DNA of 64,000 bases from Leptolyngbya sp. KIOST-1 (GTDB lineage: Bacteria; Cyanobacteriota; Cyanobacteriia; Phormidesmidales; Phormidesmidaceae), in NCBI RefSeq assembly GCF_000763385.1, contig NZ_JQFA01000002.1, forward strand, positions 1,798,001-1,862,000, given 5' to 3'. Position numbers and translations under genes: made by a program. Below the pieces are notes generated by a model. It was given only the letters and a program-made list of their open reading frames with translations, searched no databases and was not told the origin of the DNA. Below, in pieces: positions 27,741-37,259 of the stretch; position 1 is the first letter of the stretch; each line of letters starts with the position of its first letter.

Positions 27741-28574
27741 ATGACTACAGTAAATCCAGCGGCAACGGTCGCTGAACCGACCCCAAGTACCGATATTTCC
27801 GTGCGGGCTTATTTTTTAGGTCAAAGCATTGACCTGAGGGCGATCGCCGAGCAGAGACAGGTGCAGCCATCGCTGCCAGCCCTGCTGGTGGTGTCGATCG
27901 GCGATCGCGGCCAGGGCGTCCTATTCAGCTACGGAGCGGTAGTGCTGTTTGGCCTCTCGGAGGCGGCAGCCCAGGGCTTTCTCGCCACCCTCACCCCCCA
28001 TATCAATGCCCCCTTTGAGCAGCCCGAGACCGAAGCCGCGACCATTCGGCTGTCTGAGGTCAGCAGCGGCAAGGTGCAGGACGGTCTGATTTTGCTCTCG
28101 TCCCTGGATGAGCTGCGGCTCCAACTGGTGGCCGATGTGATGGCCAAGAGCGTGGTGCTAGCCCACTACGAGATTGGGGCGGCCGCCGTCTTTGACCGGA
28201 TTGAGCCCTATGCAGCCGAACTCCAGCACCAGCGTCAGATTCGGGTGCGGGGCGATCAGCTGCTCAAGCAGATTGGCCAGACGCTGACCATTCAGCACAA
28301 GATCGTGGGGCGGGTCGAAATTATCGATAAGCCTGAGCTGCTGTGGGAATATCCAGAGCTTGACCTGCTCTACCAGCGCCTGGAGGATGAGTACGAAATT
28401 CGCGATCGCCACTCGGCCCTGGAGCGCAAGCTCGATTTGGTCAACCGGACCGTGGAAACCGTGCTCGACCTGCAGCGGCAGCAGACGGGCCTGCGCCTGG
28501 AGTGGTACGTAGTGCTGCTGATTGTGATAGAAGTGCTGCTGTCGCTGTACGACCTGTTTGTTAGCCCCCGCTGA
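27741..28574 (+). CDS. RMD1/DUF155-family protein
   Basis: 277 aa. The domain runs from 'VRAYFLGQSIDL' to the C-terminal membrane helix 'WYVVLLIVIEVLLSLYDLF'. Hallmarks are 'HYEIGAAAVFDRIEP' and 'PELLWEYPELDLLYQRLEDEYEI'. Eukaryotic relatives (Rmd1, RMND1) are mitochondrial inner-membrane proteins that help anchor the translation machinery; the bacterial role is not settled. It ends 7 bp before the thioredoxin-like gene, so the two are an operon. Confidence 0.88.
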   Translation: MTTVNPAATVAEPTPSTDISVRAYFLGQSIDLRAIAEQRQVQPSLPALLVVSIGDRGQGVLFSYGAVVLFGLSEAAAQGFLATLTPHINAPFEQPETEAATIRLSEVSSGKVQDGLILLSSLDELRLQLVADVMAKSVVLAHYEIGAAAVFDRIEPYAAELQHQRQIRVRGDQLLKQIGQTLTIQHKIVGRVEIIDKPELLWEYPELDLLYQRLEDEYEIRDRHSALERKLDLVNRTVETVLDLQRQQTGLRLEWYVVLLIVIEVLLSLYDLFVSPR

Positions 28575-28581
28575 GGTACCG

Positions 28582-29400
28582 ATGGGACAATCAATTGTGG
28601 TGAACCAGGCTGAGTTTGAGCAGGCCGTGCTGCAGCCCTCCTTTGAGCAGCCAGTGCTGGTGGATTTTTTTGCCACCTGGTGTGGCCCCTGCCAGCTGCT
28701 CAAGCCCATGCTCGAAACGCTGGCCCAGGAGTACGATTTCACCCTGGCCAAGGTGGATATTGATGCCAACCCGGAGTTGGCCAAAACCTTTGGGGTGGAG
28801 GGGGTACCCGACGTGCGGATTGTGACCCAGGGGCAGGTGCAGCAGGGGTTTGTGGGCGTGCTGACCGAGCCGCAGCTGCGGGAACTGCTGGCCGGGCTGG
28901 GCCTGCGATCGAGCCTGGAGGAAGACCTGGCCGCCTTTGATGCCGCCCTGGCCACCGCCGACCCCGCCCAGGTTTTTCCGGCCCTGACCACGCTGCTGAC
29001 CCGCTACCCCAACAACAGTCAGATTCTGCTCAAGGCGGCTCAGCTCTACCTCCTCCAGGGAGACGATGCCCTGGCCACCCAGTATTTGGCGCTGATCGAC
29101 CCCAGCGATCGCGAGGCCACGGATATGGCCGAAGGCCTGCAAGGATTGATCACCCTGCGCCAGTCCCTGGCCGACCTGGGCGATTCCGAGCTGGATACAG
29201 CCTTTGGTACGGCCGCTCAGGCGGCGCTGAAGGGAGATTTTGCTACCGCTCTGGAGGGGTTTTTGAGCGTGGTAGAGCGCGAACGAGCCTACCGGGACGA
29301 CAGCGCCCGCAAGGCCATGCTGACCGTCTTTAAACTGTTGGGCAGCAGCGATCCGCTCACCATCACCTACCGCAAACGCCTGATGCAGGCGCTGTACTGA
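28582..29400 (+). CDS. Thioredoxin-fold protein with TPR-like tail (YbbN/CnoX-like)
   Basis: 272 aa from the ATG at 28582. The thioredoxin domain (about 1-110) keeps the active site 'WCGPCQLLKPML' with both cysteines. The C-terminal part is helical, of the tetratricopeptide type seen in YbbN/CnoX, which act as holdase chaperones and hand clients to GroEL. The start follows the RMD1 stop by 7 bp and TGAGG lies in that gap. Confidence 0.88.
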   Translation: MGQSIVVNQAEFEQAVLQPSFEQPVLVDFFATWCGPCQLLKPMLETLAQEYDFTLAKVDIDANPELAKTFGVEGVPDVRIVTQGQVQQGFVGVLTEPQLRELLAGLGLRSSLEEDLAAFDAALATADPAQVFPALTTLLTRYPNNSQILLKAAQLYLLQGDDALATQYLALIDPSDREATDMAEGLQGLITLRQSLADLGDSELDTAFGTAAQAALKGDFATALEGFLSVVERERAYRDDSARKAMLTVFKLLGSSDPLTITYRKRLMQALY

Positions 29401-29437
29401 TCTCGGCCGTTGCTGAATTGGGGCCTGCATATGGGGA

Positions 29438-29459
29438 GGGGCAAACGGTCGTTTGCCCC
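29438..29459. repeat. Palindromic repeat, copy 2
   Basis: GGGGCAAACG-GT-CGTTTGCCCC, perfect 10-bp arms. It is the intergenic relative of the repeat inside carB at 5755. The rest of 29401-29701 holds no gene. Confidence 0.8.
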
Positions 29460-29701
29460 TGCGAGAGGCCTTGATTTTTTGTTTCATACCTGTGGTCAGG
29501 GACGTTCTACCGCCCGAACGACCAGGATGCCGTCGGTTTTCCCCGGTAAACCGCCATGGCTGGGCCAGAAGTCGATTTTGGGGGAAATTCTGAAGAATTT
29601 CAGGCTGGACAAATTTGGTCAAGACCACAACAGTTATTCTGGAAGTAGTTCCCTAAGCTGATTCCCAAGCAATCTGCCGACGCTACCTGAGCGGTAAACC
29701 T

Positions 29702-29920
29702 ATGGCATTTCTAACCCGCTGGCTTCAGTTTTTGCGGTTTCTCGAAGGACTGCTGGAATTTCTGGATGTGGTCACAACCCCGCTAGGGATGGTAGCCACG
29801 GTCGGCGTCACGCTCTACGGCCTGCTGGTGTTTTTTGGCACCGATGCCTCAACCGCCGCCACCCTGGCCGGCTCCGTCACCCTGGCCCTGAGCTGCCTGA
29901 TCACCCGTCCCGATTTCTAA
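29702..29920 (+). CDS. Small membrane protein, function unknown
   Basis: 72 aa. Two hydrophobic segments (about 22-45 and 50-68) with a Phe/Leu-rich amphipathic start suggest a two-helix membrane protein. No family is recognised. It stands alone between the thioredoxin-like gene and moeA, which begins 94 bp downstream. Confidence 0.6.
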   Translation: MAFLTRWLQFLRFLEGLLEFLDVVTTPLGMVATVGVTLYGLLVFFGTDASTAATLAGSVTLALSCLITRPDF

Positions 29921-29960
29921 ACCCTAGCCTTTCCCATACTTTGGCTCTCAGGCGATCGCT

Positions 29961-30011
29961 CACCCCCTTCCCATCCCCCTCACACCCTCACCTCTTCATC
30001 TCCCCACCCCG
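29961..30011. repeat. C-rich polypyrimidine tract upstream of moeA
   Basis: About 50 bp almost free of G, made of CCCC blocks separated by T or A, ending directly before the moeA ATG at 30015. Similar tracts, in either orientation, occur at 5711, 32963 and 60707. No ribosome site is visible before moeA because of it. Confidence 0.6.
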
Positions 30012-30014
30012 CCC

Positions 30015-31247
30015 ATGCTCCCCGCCGCTGAGGCCGAAGCCAAGATTCTCGATTTAGTTGTATCCCCAGCGGCGGCGGAGCAGGTTCCCCTGGAGTCGGC
30101 CCTGGGGCGCGTTCTGGCCCAGGCGATCCCCAGCCCGCTCGATTTTCCCCACTGGGACAATTCGGCGATGGATGGCTACGCGGTACGCTACGCCGATGTG
30201 CAGGCAGCCAGCACCGAGAGCCCAGTGGCGCTGGCGCTGACCGAGACCATTCCGGCGGGGCGATCGCCCACCCAGCCCGTCGGCCCCGGCCAGGCGGCGC
30301 GCATCCTCACCGGTTCCATGCTGCCGACTGGGGCCGACACCGTCGTCATGCAAGAGGTAACCCGGCGGGAGGGCGAGCAAGTGCTGGTGCTAGAGGTGCC
30401 CGAACCCCAGCAGTTTGTCCGCCACCGGGGCAGCTTTTGTCGGGCGGACGATCCTTTAATGCAGGCAGGGCTTGCGATCGGTGGACCTGAGCTGGCGGTG
30501 CTGGCCTCGGCCCAGTGCGTGCAGGTGCCGGTGTTTCCCCAACCTCGGGTGGCGATTCTGTCCACGGGCGACGAGCTGGTGATGCCCGGAACGGCCCTCC
30601 AACCGGGGCAAATTGTTGACTCCAACCAGTACGCCCTGGCGGCGCTGGTGCGGCAGGCGGGGGCAATCCCCGTGCCGCTGGGCATTGTAGCTGACCAACC
30701 CCAGGCGCTGCGAGCCGCAATTCAATCGGCCCTGGCCCAGGCGGATGTGATCGTGTCCTCCGGGGGCGTTTCGGTAGGCGACTACGACTATGTCGATGAA
30801 ATCTTGGCGGATCTGGGGGCAACGCTGCACATTCGCGCGGTGGCGGTAAAGCCCGGCAAGCCGCTGACGGTGGCGACATTTCCAGCGGAGCGTGGCTCTG
30901 CGCCCCTGTACTTTGGCCTGCCGGGTAACCCGGTGTCGGCCCTGGTGACATTCTGGCGGTTTGTGGTGCCCGCCCTCCGCAAGCGATCGGGGTTGGCAAC
31001 GGGTTGGGGGCCAGCGTTTGTGCCCGCCACTACCCGCCACCCTTTAAAAGCCGGGGGGCAGCGGGAAACCTACCTGTGGGGCAGGCTGCTGTCAACGTCA
31101 GCGGGCTATGAGTTTGAGCTGGCCAGCGGGGGCCACAGCTCCGGCAATTTGATCAACCTGGCGGGCACCAACGCCCTGGCGGTCGTCCCGGTGGGCACCA
31201 CCCAAATTGATGGAGGAGAGACAGTCCAGGTGATGACCGTCAGCTAG
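30015..31247 (+). CDS. moeA: Molybdopterin molybdotransferase
   Basis: 410 aa. MoeA inserts molybdate into adenylated molybdopterin during Mo-cofactor synthesis. Domains are complete: 'FPHWDNSAMDGYAVRY' (domain III start), 'ILTGSMLPTGADTVVMQE', the MoCF-binding core 'STGDELVMPGTALQPGQIVDSN' and 'GGVSVGDYDYV', then 'GLPGNPVSALVTFWRFVVP'. Domain IV ends the protein. No other moa/moe genes are adjacent. It is convergent with the next gene, 14 bp away. Confidence 0.95.
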   Translation: MLPAAEAEAKILDLVVSPAAAEQVPLESALGRVLAQAIPSPLDFPHWDNSAMDGYAVRYADVQAASTESPVALALTETIPAGRSPTQPVGPGQAARILTGSMLPTGADTVVMQEVTRREGEQVLVLEVPEPQQFVRHRGSFCRADDPLMQAGLAIGGPELAVLASAQCVQVPVFPQPRVAILSTGDELVMPGTALQPGQIVDSNQYALAALVRQAGAIPVPLGIVADQPQALRAAIQSALAQADVIVSSGGVSVGDYDYVDEILADLGATLHIRAVAVKPGKPLTVATFPAERGSAPLYFGLPGNPVSALVTFWRFVVPALRKRSGLATGWGPAFVPATTRHPLKAGGQRETYLWGRLLSTSAGYEFELASGGHSSGNLINLAGTNALAVVPVGTTQIDGGETVQVMTVS

Positions 31248-31260
31248 GCGCGATCGCCCC

Positions 31261-31641
31261 TCACCGACCTTCCCCAGCCCCTGGTTCCACCGCGCAGACA
31301 TAGTCCATTGCCGCCAAATTCAGCGGGTCGGGGTCTACGGGCAGCCAGCCCCGGCTGCCGACGGGACCCTGGAACTCGACATCGCGAAAGCGGCGGCGAT
31401 CGCAGTCGTACTCCGTCACATAGTCGGTGCGCTGGGGAGAGCCAGAGCGCCTATCGACGTAGTAGCTGCTCACCCGCACGTGGCCTGGACTCAGCCACTC
31501 CACCGAGTCGAGATCGACAAATTGCTGCTGCTGCCCCTGGCTGGTTTCGGCCACGCGGTACCAGGTAGCGGCCAGGGCGCTGGGGGAAGCGATCGCCCAG
31601 CCCAGCACAAGCCCCAGCCAGAGCGCCACGATTCGGCCCAT
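31261..31641 (-). CDS. Exported protein of the surface-adhesin E-like type
   Basis: 126 aa from the Met at 31641, chosen because it has a GGAGGGG site and a clean signal peptide ('MGRIVALWLGLVLGWAIASP', cleavage after 'ALA'); a GTG 26 codons upstream is the alternative. The mature part 'TWYRVAETSQGQQQQFVDLDSVEW' and later 'YVTEYDCDRRRFRDVEFQG' match the pattern W-x-x-V...YVDxxS...C of a small family labelled surface-adhesin E. Two Cys (about 84 and 118) could form a disulfide. Function unknown. Confidence 0.65.
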   Translation of the reverse strand: MGRIVALWLGLVLGWAIASPSALAATWYRVAETSQGQQQQFVDLDSVEWLSPGHVRVSSYYVDRRSGSPQRTDYVTEYDCDRRRFRDVEFQGPVGSRGWLPVDPDPLNLAAMDYVCAVEPGAGEGR

Positions 31642-31848
31642 CCATTGGCCCCTCCAACCTGGCCACCGGCTGCCCAGGAACCAGGCGTCAAGCTTAAAAT
31701 ATTGCGGGTGTTCGGTCACAACAGGCTATCTAGACGTATGGTTTTTGATATCGGGACGGTAGCGTAACGCACGCCTCCTCACGATCGTGAATCATTCCGA
31801 CTGGCCCAGTCAAGGCGGCTGGTTGGCAAGGCTGACAGGAGGTCCGCC

Positions 31849-32139
31849 GTGACCGTGCGCACCATCGCCAAAATTATCGCCCGCCCAGGGCAAACCGATG
31901 CCCTGAAATCGCTGCTGATAGAGATCGTCGAGCTGGCCCGCGAAAATCCCGGCTGCCTGAGTTTTGAACTATTGCAGAGCCAATCTAACCCAGGGGAGTT
32001 TGTCACCCTGGGGCACTGGCAGAATGATGCCGCCTTTCAGTCCCACTTTCGCTCGGGCTATATGGATGAGTTCATGCGCGAAATCCCTGAACTGGTCGAT
32101 CATCCCCCCGACATCCAGTGGTACATCCTGGTGATGTAG
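31849..32139 (+). CDS. Antibiotic biosynthesis monooxygenase (ABM) fold protein
   Basis: 96 aa, GTG start at 31849 with AGGAGG 9 bases before it. The ABM/quinol-monooxygenase pattern is clear: 'VRTIAKIIARPGQTDALKSLL', 'ENPGCLSFELLQS', 'GEFVTLGHWQNDAAFQSHF'. Such proteins are cofactor-free oxygenases or heme-related enzymes; the substrate cannot be told from sequence. It converges on pilD 10 bp away. Confidence 0.85.
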   Translation: MTVRTIAKIIARPGQTDALKSLLIEIVELARENPGCLSFELLQSQSNPGEFVTLGHWQNDAAFQSHFRSGYMDEFMREIPELVDHPPDIQWYILVM

Positions 32140-32149
32140 GGCAATTCAA

Positions 32150-32962
32150 TTACAGCGTCGGGAAAAACAGCGATCGGTAAGCACCAATCAGCGCTTCGCC
32201 CCAGAACACCGTCAGCACAGCCCCGATCGCGAGAAACGGGCCAAAGGGCATCGGCTGGCGGCGACCGATCAGCTTGAGGGCGATCGCGCCCCCCCCGACT
32301 ACCGCCCCCACCAGGCAGGCCAAAAACCCGCTCAGCAGCACCCCCTGCCAGCCCAGCCAGGTCCCCAGCATCGCCGCCAGCTTGGCATCGCCGCCGCCCA
32401 TGGCGGTTTGACCCAGGGCCGCCGAGGCAAATAGCGAAATTAAATCAAACAGCCAGATCCCCAGCACTGCGCCAAGGATGCTGCCCACCAACTTCAGGAT
32501 TGGGGCAGGCCAGGGTTCCCCCTGCAAAAGCGGCAGGGCAGCGCTGACCCCCAGGCCCAGCAGTAGCCCCGACCCGGTGAGCCGGTTGGGCAGCGTCAGC
32601 GTGTCGATATCGATAAAGGTCAGCGCCACCAGCCAGCTCAGCAGGAGCCAGTAGCCCACCGTGGCCCAGCCCAGCCCCAGCAGCCAGTAGGTGACCAAAA
32701 ACAGCGCCCCCGTCAGCGCCTCGATCAGCGGGTAGCGGGGCGAGATGGGCGTACGACAGTAGCGGCAGCGGCCACGCAGCCACAGCCAGCCCAGTACCGG
32801 CACGTTGTCATAGGGTTTGAGCTGGGTGTGGCACTGGGGGCAGCGCGACGGCGGATGCAGCAGCGACAGCCCCGCTGGTATCCGGTAGATCACCACGTTG
32901 AGGAAGCTGCCCACGGCGGCGCCGAAGAGGAAGACGAGGGCGGAGGTGATGAGGGCGTCCAT
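32150..32962 (-). CDS. pilD: Type IV prepilin peptidase
   Basis: 270 aa. Cleaves the leader of type IV pilins and methylates the new N-terminus. The cytoplasmic zinc site is complete: Cys41, Cys44, Cys66 and Cys69. Catalytic aspartates are Asp118/Asp120 in 'TFIDIDTLTLPN' and Asp192 in 'MGGGDAK'. About eight membrane helices. The upstream region is a G-rich tract that gives a C-rich leader in the mRNA. Confidence 0.95.
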   Translation of the reverse strand: MDALITSALVFLFGAAVGSFLNVVIYRIPAGLSLLHPPSRCPQCHTQLKPYDNVPVLGWLWLRGRCRYCRTPISPRYPLIEALTGALFLVTYWLLGLGWATVGYWLLLSWLVALTFIDIDTLTLPNRLTGSGLLLGLGVSAALPLLQGEPWPAPILKLVGSILGAVLGIWLFDLISLFASAALGQTAMGGGDAKLAAMLGTWLGWQGVLLSGFLACLVGAVVGGGAIALKLIGRRQPMPFGPFLAIGAVLTVFWGEALIGAYRSLFFPTL

Positions 32963-33035
32963 GGAGGGGGTGAGGGGGTGAGGAGGTAGGGGGGTGAAGG
33001 GGAGGAGGGATGGGGTTAGGGTGCCCAGATGGGTG
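32963..33035. repeat. G-rich tract upstream of pilD
   Basis: Imperfect array of GGGGGTGA, GGAGGT and GGGGGGTGAA units on the plus strand; several G3+ runs could form a quadruplex. It occupies the 5' leader position of pilD and belongs to the same class of tract as the one inside carB. Confidence 0.55.
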
Positions 33036-33158
33036 GGGCGGGTTTGGGTGGGTTGGCAAAGTCTACCTGAGCGAGAATCGACTGGATCAGGGCCTGAAAA
33101 ATCGCTCCTACAATCTTAAAGAACGTCATTTCCCCATCATTTTATGTCTCCAGATGCC

Positions 33159-34283
33159 ATGTCCTTCTCCGCCGACACCCAGGCTATCCACAGCGGACGG
33201 GGCATTGACCCCGCTACCGGAGCGCTGACTGCCGCCATTCACCTCTCGACCACCTTTGAGCGGGATGCCGACGGCAGCTACCCTCGGGGTTACGTCTATG
33301 GCCGCAGCGGCAATCCCAACCGCGACGCCCTCGAAACCGCCCTGACGGAGCTGGAACAGGGGGTCGCGGCCGCCGCCTTTGCCTCCGGGTCGGCCGCCAC
33401 CTTTAGCCTGCTGCAGGCGCTTGGCCCCAGCGACCACGTAATTGCGCCCCAGAGTGTCTACTTTGGGGTGCAGCAAATGCTGAGCCAAATATTTGCCCCC
33501 TGGGGCTTGAGCTACACCCTGGTGGATACCACTGACCTGGCGGCGGTGGCCGAGGCGCTGCGCCCCAACACTCGCCTGGTGCTGATCGAAACCCCCTCCA
33601 ACCCGCAGCTGGCGGTGACCGACATTCGCGCGATCGCAGCTCTCGCCCACCAGGCCAACGCCTACCTGGCCTGCGACAACACGATCGCCTCGCCAGTGCT
33701 GCAAACCCCGCTCGCCCTGGGAGCCGACTTTGTTATCCACGCCACCACCAAGTACCTGGCGGGCCACGGCGACGTGATTGGCGGCGCAGTCGTCACCCGC
33801 GAGGTCAACCCACTGTTTGAGCAGCTGCGGCTGGTGCAGACCATTGGCGGCGTGGTGCCCTCCCCCTTTGACTGCTGGCTCACCCTGCGCGGTCTGCAAA
33901 CCCTGCCCCTGCGGGTGCGCGCCCAGGCCCAGGCGGCCCAGACCGTTGCCACCTGGCTGGTACAGCACCCCGCCGTGGAGCAGGTGCTGTACCCCGGGTT
34001 ACCGGGGCACCCCGGCCACGTCATCGCCCAGCAGCAGATGCAGGGCTACGGGGGGTTGCTGTCTTTTTTGGTCAAGGGCAACCAGGAAACCGCTATGGGC
34101 GTAGCCGCCAAAACGCGCCTGATCGCCCGCGCCACCAGCTTTGGTAGCCCCCACAGCACCCTGGAGCACCGCGCCTCGATCGAGCAGGGCACCCAGACCG
34201 CCCCCAATCTGCTGCGCCTCTCCATTGGCCTGGAGCAGGTGGACAATCTGATTGCCGACCTCGACCAGGCCCTCCAGCCCTAG
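33159..34283 (+). CDS. Transsulfuration-family PLP enzyme
   Basis: 374 aa from the Met at 33159 ('MSFSADTQAIHSGRGIDP'). Cys/Met metabolism PLP-dependent fold type I: the Schiff-base lysine is Lys198 in 'HATTKYLAGHGDVIGG', and 'LSTTFERDADGSYPRGYVYGR', 'SGSAATFSLL' and 'IETPSNPQLAVTDI' are conserved. Candidates are cystathionine gamma-synthase/lyase, O-acetylhomoserine sulfhydrylase or methionine gamma-lyase; sequence alone does not choose among them. Confidence 0.88.
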   Translation: MSFSADTQAIHSGRGIDPATGALTAAIHLSTTFERDADGSYPRGYVYGRSGNPNRDALETALTELEQGVAAAAFASGSAATFSLLQALGPSDHVIAPQSVYFGVQQMLSQIFAPWGLSYTLVDTTDLAAVAEALRPNTRLVLIETPSNPQLAVTDIRAIAALAHQANAYLACDNTIASPVLQTPLALGADFVIHATTKYLAGHGDVIGGAVVTREVNPLFEQLRLVQTIGGVVPSPFDCWLTLRGLQTLPLRVRAQAQAAQTVATWLVQHPAVEQVLYPGLPGHPGHVIAQQQMQGYGGLLSFLVKGNQETAMGVAAKTRLIARATSFGSPHSTLEHRASIEQGTQTAPNLLRLSIGLEQVDNLIADLDQALQP

Positions 34284-34412
34284 CCCCGATCGCCGACAAA
34301 CTCATCCATTCAGCCGCCAGCAGCAGCCAGAGCCCGAAACTGGACAATAGCCAGGCATTCCAAGCGAAGCCAGGGCTACAGTCAGTAGCATCACGCTTTT
34401 GGAGCCAGGGCT

Positions 34413-35651
34413 ATGGTCAATCGAGTTCGGCGGCAGATTCGCCGGTTTTTCAGGCAGGCGCGCACCGTCAACAACGAGCCCGTCAACCGGGCCAGCCTGG
34501 CGGTGATCATCCTGATTGACCTGTTTATTCTCTTCAATGTGTTCAGCGGCCTCAGCGACATCAGTCGCTGGCCCCTCAGTCCCTACCAGGCCCACCCCTG
34601 CCATGAGCCCTGGGCCGGCTACCGCAACCAAACCCAGGGAAACCGCGACTACGACATTCTGCGCGCCAGCATTCAATTCGAGAACCAACCGGAGTTTAGC
34701 TGGGCCAACAACTACCGCAACATGGCCGAGGGTCACCTGGGCGAGGTGTCGCCGATTTGTCTCGACTATGCCGCCACCGCCGACGGCCTCGACACGCCCA
34801 ACAATCGCCAGATTCTCGCTGCTCTCGACCAGGTCCAGGATTCCATCGCTGACCTGGAGCAGGAGAACCAGACCATCCGCAGCCAGTACGACTCCACCCT
34901 GCTAGAGCAGATTGCCGGGCAGTCGCCGGAGCAGTCGATCAACCAGGTGGAAGCCGCCCAGGCCCGCGCCACCCTCGATCGCAACAACGCCAGTCTGGAA
35001 CAACTGCGCCAGCAGGAGCGCGATCTGCAAACCCAGCTCACCCAAACCCCGGCCAGCCAACCGTTTCTCGCCCTGCTGAATAACGACGCCCAGTTTCAAT
35101 CGCTCGATCGCCAGTATCAGCGGGCTTCGTTTTGGTACCCCACGGTACAGCTGCTGTTTCAGAGTCTATTTTTGCTGCCTCTGGTGGGGCTCGCCTGGGC
35201 CGTCTACCGCTTCGCCGAGCGGCGCGGCTACGGCCTGGTGGCCTTGCAGAGCTGGCACCTGCTGGTGATCTTCTGCATTCCTCTGGTGATCAAGGTTTTT
35301 GAGGTGCTGCAGTTTGGAGCGCTGTTTAGCTGGCTGTCCCAGGTAATTGTGGCGCTGCTGGGGGGGCTACTGTTTTTAATCAACTACCTCTACATTCTGG
35401 TGGTGCCGCTGATCGGCTACAGCATCATCAAGTTCTTTCAAAAGGTGGTGCTCAACCCCCGACTCCAGGTAGCAGGGCGGGTGCAGAACCAGAAGTGCAT
35501 TCGCTGCGCCAAAAAGCTGCGCCGGGACGATGCCCACTGCCCCCACTGCGGCTACCACCAGGAGACAGAGTGCCACCACTGCCACCAGCCCACCTACAAG
35601 TATTTGCCCTATTGCCGCCACTGCGGCACCCCTCAGGAACTGGAGGTTTGA
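34413..35651 (+). CDS. Membrane protein with coiled coil and double zinc ribbon
   Basis: 412 aa. One membrane helix near residue 30-50 ('SLAVIILIDLFILFNVFSGL'), a periplasmic/lumenal segment, a long coiled coil (about 130-215, 'QVQDSIADLEQENQTIRSQY'), then three or four helices (about 245-345) and a C-terminal zinc ribbon pair with CxxC motifs in 'CIRCAKKLRRDDAHCPHCG' and 'CHHCHQ...CRHCG'. Function unknown; similar proteins occur widely in cyanobacteria. No partner gene is evident. Confidence 0.7.
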   Translation: MVNRVRRQIRRFFRQARTVNNEPVNRASLAVIILIDLFILFNVFSGLSDISRWPLSPYQAHPCHEPWAGYRNQTQGNRDYDILRASIQFENQPEFSWANNYRNMAEGHLGEVSPICLDYAATADGLDTPNNRQILAALDQVQDSIADLEQENQTIRSQYDSTLLEQIAGQSPEQSINQVEAAQARATLDRNNASLEQLRQQERDLQTQLTQTPASQPFLALLNNDAQFQSLDRQYQRASFWYPTVQLLFQSLFLLPLVGLAWAVYRFAERRGYGLVALQSWHLLVIFCIPLVIKVFEVLQFGALFSWLSQVIVALLGGLLFLINYLYILVVPLIGYSIIKFFQKVVLNPRLQVAGRVQNQKCIRCAKKLRRDDAHCPHCGYHQETECHHCHQPTYKYLPYCRHCGTPQELEV

Positions 35652-35894
35652 GGGCGATCGCCCCTGAGACGCCATTACAAAAACCCGGTTTCTGGGCCAG
35701 CAGGTTAGGGCCGCTGCGGGGGGTGCAACGTGCAACGTGCAACCTGAACAAGAGAGACGGGATGTCGTGGCGGAATCGTTAGCTTAAACATTGTCAAGCA
35801 GAACCATTTTTCGGCAAGATTGGCTCTTTAATGTCCTGTGAGGGTTGCCCCTGCTGTCTGTGTGCCCCCTTCTGTGTGCCCCCCAAGGAGTCCA

Positions 35895-37196
35895 ATGATC
35901 GAAGATTCAAATCCCATCCCCGAAAGCCCCTACCCCGAGGTGACTGATCCCACGGCCTACAGGTTTCGTCCCCGAGATATTCTCTTGGGAGCGCAGATGC
36001 TGTTTGTGGCGTTTGGGGCCCTGGTGCTGGTGCCCATTTTGACCGGGCTCAATCCCAATGTGGCCCTCTTCACCGCTGGGCTGGGCACGCTGGTGTTTCA
36101 ACTGGTGACAGGGGGCAAGGTGCCGATTTTTCTGGCCTCCTCCTTTGCCTTCATCGCTCCGATTCAACTGGGCGTTGAGCAGTACGGCCTGGGCGAAACC
36201 CTCTCTGGGCTGGCGGCGGCGGGGGTGTTTTACCTGGTGCTCAGCCTGCTGATTTTTTGGCGCGGCCCCGGCTTTCTCACCCGGCTGCTGCCCCCGATTG
36301 TCACCGGTCCGGTGATTATGGTGATTGGCCTGTCCCTGGCTCCGGTGGCAGTGGGCATGGCCTCCAACGCTGGCGAAACCTACGGCGTCAACGCGGCGCT
36401 GGGGGTGGCCGGTGCCGCCCTGCTAGCCACGATGCTCACCGCCCTGCTAGCTGGGGGCTGGCTGCGGCTGGTGCCGATTCTGGTGGGCATTGCGGTGGGC
36501 TACCTGGTGGCGCTGCCCCTGGGTATGGTCAGCTTTGCGCCCGTGGCCGAGGCACCCTGGTTTGCCCTGCCCAGCTTCACGGCCCCGGTGTTTCACCTGC
36601 CCTCGATTTTGTTTATCCTGCCCGTGGCGATCGCCCCTGCCATTGAGCACTTTGGCGACATCATCGCCGTTAGCGCCGTGGCCAAAAAAGACTACCTGCG
36701 CGATCCGGGTGTCCACCGCACCCTCCTCGGCGATGGCCTGGCCACTACCCTGGCCGCGTTCTTCGGCGGCCCCCCCAACACCACCTACTCCGAAGTGACC
36801 GGGGCCGTTGCCCTGACCCGCACGTTCAATGCGGGCATTATGACCTGGGCGGCGATCATCGCCATCCTGCTGGCCTTCGTCGGCAAGTTGGGCGCTCTGC
36901 TCCAGACCATCCCGGCCCCGGCCATGGGCGGCATTCTGGTCATCCTCTTCGGCACCATTGTGGTGATCGGCATCAATAGCCTGGTGCAGGCCGGGCAGGA
37001 TCTGACCCAGCCTCGCAACCTGGTGATCGTCGCCATCATTCTCATTTTTGGCGTGGGTGGCCTGTCGCTCCAAGCGGGGGCATTTGCCCTGGAAGGCATT
37101 GGCCTGTGCGGCATCGTGGGCGTTTTGCTGAATCTGGTGCTGCCCCAGGCCCGTGCAGAGGTGGAGGCCCGTGGAGAGATGGGGGTGGAGCCCTAG
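35895..37196 (+). CDS. NCS2 uracil/xanthine permease
   Basis: 433 aa from ATG 35895, preceded by AAGGAG. Nucleobase:proton symporter of the UraA/XanQ family, about 14 membrane segments. Family motifs: 'GAQMLFVAFGALVLVPILTG' at helix 1, 'PIVTGPVIMVIGLSLAP', 'AIAPAIEHFGDIIAVSAV' with the conserved Glu, and 'FGGPPNTTYSEVTGAVALT'. Uracil is the likeliest substrate from the P-N-T-T-Y-S-E signature, but xanthine cannot be excluded. A tandem CTGTGTGCCCCC repeat precedes the start. Confidence 0.9.
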   Translation: MIEDSNPIPESPYPEVTDPTAYRFRPRDILLGAQMLFVAFGALVLVPILTGLNPNVALFTAGLGTLVFQLVTGGKVPIFLASSFAFIAPIQLGVEQYGLGETLSGLAAAGVFYLVLSLLIFWRGPGFLTRLLPPIVTGPVIMVIGLSLAPVAVGMASNAGETYGVNAALGVAGAALLATMLTALLAGGWLRLVPILVGIAVGYLVALPLGMVSFAPVAEAPWFALPSFTAPVFHLPSILFILPVAIAPAIEHFGDIIAVSAVAKKDYLRDPGVHRTLLGDGLATTLAAFFGGPPNTTYSEVTGAVALTRTFNAGIMTWAAIIAILLAFVGKLGALLQTIPAPAMGGILVILFGTIVVIGINSLVQAGQDLTQPRNLVIVAIILIFGVGGLSLQAGAFALEGIGLCGIVGVLLNLVLPQARAEVEARGEMGVEP

Positions 37197-37203
37197 GCTC
37201 TAG

Positions 37204-37239
37204 GGTGTCAGGTTCAAGGCCCGCCAAAAACCTGACACC
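37204..37239. terminator. Inverted repeat between convergent genes, likely bidirectional terminator
   Basis: GGTGTCAGGTT (37204-37214) and its exact inverse (37229-37239) flank a 14-nt loop. It sits between the permease stop and the P450 stop; there is no strong T-run. Confidence 0.5.
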
Positions 37240-37259
37240 TGGTGCCTCGCCCCCAAACC